Assembly: GCA_902775835.1 (NCBI GenBank)
Contig: CACYNZ010000172.1
Location: 1-7,950, forward strand
Source of the DNA: an uncultured Eubacteriales bacterium
Lineage (GTDB): Bacteria; Bacillota_A; Clostridia; Christensenellales; Aristaeellaceae
DNA: 7,950 nucleotides
Direction: 5' to 3'
Below, piece after piece: positions 6,137 to 7,950 of the stretch. Numbering within the stretch: position 1 is the first letter of the stretch; each line of letters begins with the position of its first letter. A model generated the notes under the pieces. The model made no database searches, had not been told where the DNA came from, and worked only from the letters and a program-made list of their open reading frames with translations. The position numbers were made by a program, and so were the translations under genes.

Positions 6137-7950
6137 ATGGAATTATTCATTGCTGAAAAGCCGAGCGTTGGAAAAGCCATCGCGGCCGCGATCGGTGCGA
6201 CGGAATCCAAGAACGGCTACATGGAAGGCCATGGCTTCATGGTCACCTGGTGTCTGGGGCATCTGGTCGAGCTGGCTATGCCCGAGGATTACAACAAGAA
6301 GTTTGCGACCTGGCGTTATAAGGATCTGCCCATTATCCCTGACCAATGGAAATACAACGTATCCGCTGACGGCGCGAAGCAGTTCAACATTGTCTGTTCC
6401 CTGATGAACGATGACAAGGTGAATGAGATTATCTGCGCGACAGATGCCGGGCGTGAGGGTGAGCTGATCTTCCGCCTGGTCTACGAAATGGCAGGCTGCC
6501 GGAAGTCGGTTCGGCGTTTATGGATTTCCTCCATGGAAGAGACCGCGATCCGTGAAGGCATCCATGCCATGAAAAACCAGTCCGCATATGACAATCTCTA
6601 TCAGGCGGCTCTCTGCCGGGCACAGGCTGACTGGCTGATCGGGATGAACGCCACGCGGCTCTATTCGCTCCTGTATGGTCCCACGCTCCCCATTGGCCGG
6701 GTTATGACGCCAACCCTGGCGATGCTCAGTGAGCGTGAAAATACCATTGAGCATTTTGAGCCGGAAACCTTCTATACCGTGAAGCTGGATCTGGGCGGAG
6801 GTCTGGTGGGTCATTCTGACCGCATCCATGATCTCAGTGAAGCCCGCGCGGTGATGGAAGCCTGCAACAGGGACAGCGCTGTGGTGAAAAAGGTGGAGCA
6901 TAAGGAAAAGCGGGAGAATCCGCCGCTGCTCTATGACCTGACCACACTTCAGCGCGATGCTAATCGTATCTTCGGGTATACGGCCCAGCAGACGCTGGAA
7001 TATGCCCAGTCCCTGTATGAGAAAAAGCTGTTGACCTATCCGCGCACCGACAGCCGGTTCCTGACCCATGATATGGAGGGAAAAATGCCGGAGCTGGCTT
7101 CACGGCTCAGCGGCACGCTTCCTTTCGCAACCGGTCTGGAGCTGGGCGGTCACGCGGAGCTTGTCGTGAATGACAGGAAGGTCAGCGATCACCATGCCAT
7201 CATCCCTACGGATTCCATGCCGGGTCAGGAGCAGGTGATCAATTCACTGCCATCCGGGGTACGGGATCTCCTTACTCTGGTCAGTACACGGCTGCTCTGT
7301 TCCATGGACGATCCGTTTGTGTATGACGAAACGACCGTCACGGTGGGATGTGGCGGACGTGAGTTTAAGTTCAGGGGAAAGAAAGTCCTGAGCATGGGCT
7401 GGCAGCGGATCTGGCAGGCCTTCAGGGGAAGTATCGGCGGTCGTGCCGTGGAGGATGAAGAGGATAAAACAGGCGCGCTCCCGGAGGATCTGAAGGAGGG
7501 CGATGAAATCGCTTTGCCCCGGGCTGAGCTTGCCGAGGGAAAAACCACGCCGCCTGCGCACCATACCGAGGACACGATCCTGCATGCCATGGAGACTGCC
7601 GGTGCAGATGATATGCCTGATGACGCGGAGCACAAGGGTATCGGTACGCCTGCTACCCGCGCTGCGATCCTGGAGAAGCTGCTGGAAACTAAGCTGGTTG
7701 AGCGTACCGGCGATCGGAGAAAGCGGATCCTGACACCGACGGCCAAGGGAAAAGCCCTGGCGTCTGTGCTCCCGGAAAAGCTGATGTCTGCGCAGCTGAC
7801 GGCTGAATGGGAGCAACGCCTGAAACGGATTGAAAAGGGCGAAGAAAAGCCGGAAGCCTTTATGGAGGATGTCCGCGCCTTCGTTCGGGAACTGACCAGG
7901 GATACCACTCGTGCGGAGAACGCGGATCAACTCTTCCAGCCCATGCGTCA
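6137..7950 (+). CDS. topB: DNA topoisomerase III, type IA (3' partial)
   Basis: ATG 6137 follows GGAGG (6127-6131), and the frame stays open to the window edge, giving 604 complete codons. Type IA topoisomerases cut one DNA strand through a 5'-phosphotyrosine and pass the other strand, relaxing or decatenating DNA. The N-terminal TOPRIM domain shows MELFIAEKPSVGKAIA with metal-binding Glu7, and TDAGREGE at 102-109. Further family motifs are IGRVMTPTLAM (186-196), DLTTLQRDAN (267-276), the active-site segment LLTYPRTDSR with Tyr301, SDHHAIIPT (350-358) and a late KGIGTPATRA (about bases 7634-7663). E. coli TopB is 653 residues, so the C-terminal part is missing here. TopB genes of this type are common in Gram-positive conjugative elements directly after the DUF4366 gene, where they probably assist DNA handling in transfer or maintenance (inference). 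Confidence 0.96.
   Translation, partial: MELFIAEKPSVGKAIAAAIGATESKNGYMEGHGFMVTWCLGHLVELAMPEDYNKKFATWRYKDLPIIPDQWKYNVSADGAKQFNIVCSLMNDDKVNEIICATDAGREGELIFRLVYEMAGCRKSVRRLWISSMEETAIREGIHAMKNQSAYDNLYQAALCRAQADWLIGMNATRLYSLLYGPTLPIGRVMTPTLAMLSERENTIEHFEPETFYTVKLDLGGGLVGHSDRIHDLSEARAVMEACNRDSAVVKKVEHKEKRENPPLLYDLTTLQRDANRIFGYTAQQTLEYAQSLYEKKLLTYPRTDSRFLTHDMEGKMPELASRLSGTLPFATGLELGGHAELVVNDRKVSDHHAIIPTDSMPGQEQVINSLPSGVRDLLTLVSTRLLCSMDDPFVYDETTVTVGCGGREFKFRGKKVLSMGWQRIWQAFRGSIGGRAVEDEEDKTGALPEDLKEGDEIALPRAELAEGKTTPPAHHTEDTILHAMETAGADDMPDDAEHKGIGTPATRAAILEKLLETKLVERTGDRRKRILTPTAKGKALASVLPEKLMSAQLTAEWEQRLKRIEKGEEKPEAFMEDVRAFVRELTRDTTRAENADQLFQPMR

Noticed and set aside
1..7950. CRISPR arrays, tRNA or rRNA genes, insertion sequences, attachment sites or an origin of transfer
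   Set aside because: I saw no regular spaced repeats, RNA gene motifs, transposase frames or long direct repeats; coding sequence covers almost the whole window.

Overview
The window is an interior slice of a Gram-positive integrative and conjugative element of the Tn1549 / Clostridioides difficile 'CD1107-CD1108' type. This rests on gene content and order: a VirB4/TrsE-type ATPase, a tiny membrane protein, a CD1108-like NlpC/P60 protein, a DUF4315-like coiled-coil protein, a DUF4366 (CD1107-like) surface protein and a plasmid-type DNA topoisomerase III. All genes are on the + strand and packed tightly behind strong AGGAGG-type ribosome binding sites. The GC-rich third codon positions, together with the gene families, suggest a fairly high-GC gut or rumen Clostridia host (inference only). 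No integrase, relaxase, oriT or attachment site lies in the window, so the ends of the element are elsewhere.

Layout. 1-1404 is the C-terminal two-thirds of the VirB4-like ATPase, open at the left edge. 1428-1598 is a 56-residue GTG-started membrane protein. Its stop overlaps the start of 1598-3538, the 646-residue membrane-anchored NlpC/P60 protein. A terminator-like hairpin follows at 3545-3578. Next is a compact three-gene block: 3608-4315 (a second NlpC/P60 hydrolase, secreted), 4326-4640 (DUF4315-like) and 4624-6084 (signal peptide, Ig-like region, Pro/Thr-rich stalk, DUF4366 and a C-terminal membrane anchor). A second strong hairpin lies at 6093-6117. Topoisomerase III starts at 6137 and runs off the right edge. 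No stretch of 300 bases lacks a gene.

How the genes fit together (inference from family knowledge). VirB4 powers a type IV secretion channel. The two peptidoglycan hydrolases would open the cell wall for the channel. The DUF4366 protein probably sits on the outer face as a stalked surface component. The small membrane protein and the coiled-coil protein are conserved accessories of unknown function. TopB would act on DNA during transfer or re-establishment.

I see no wholly new system here. The most notable points are the second, secreted NlpC/P60 paralogue next to the usual membrane-bound one, hairpins that punctuate an operon with no clear internal promoters, and the small membrane gene that is easy to miss.
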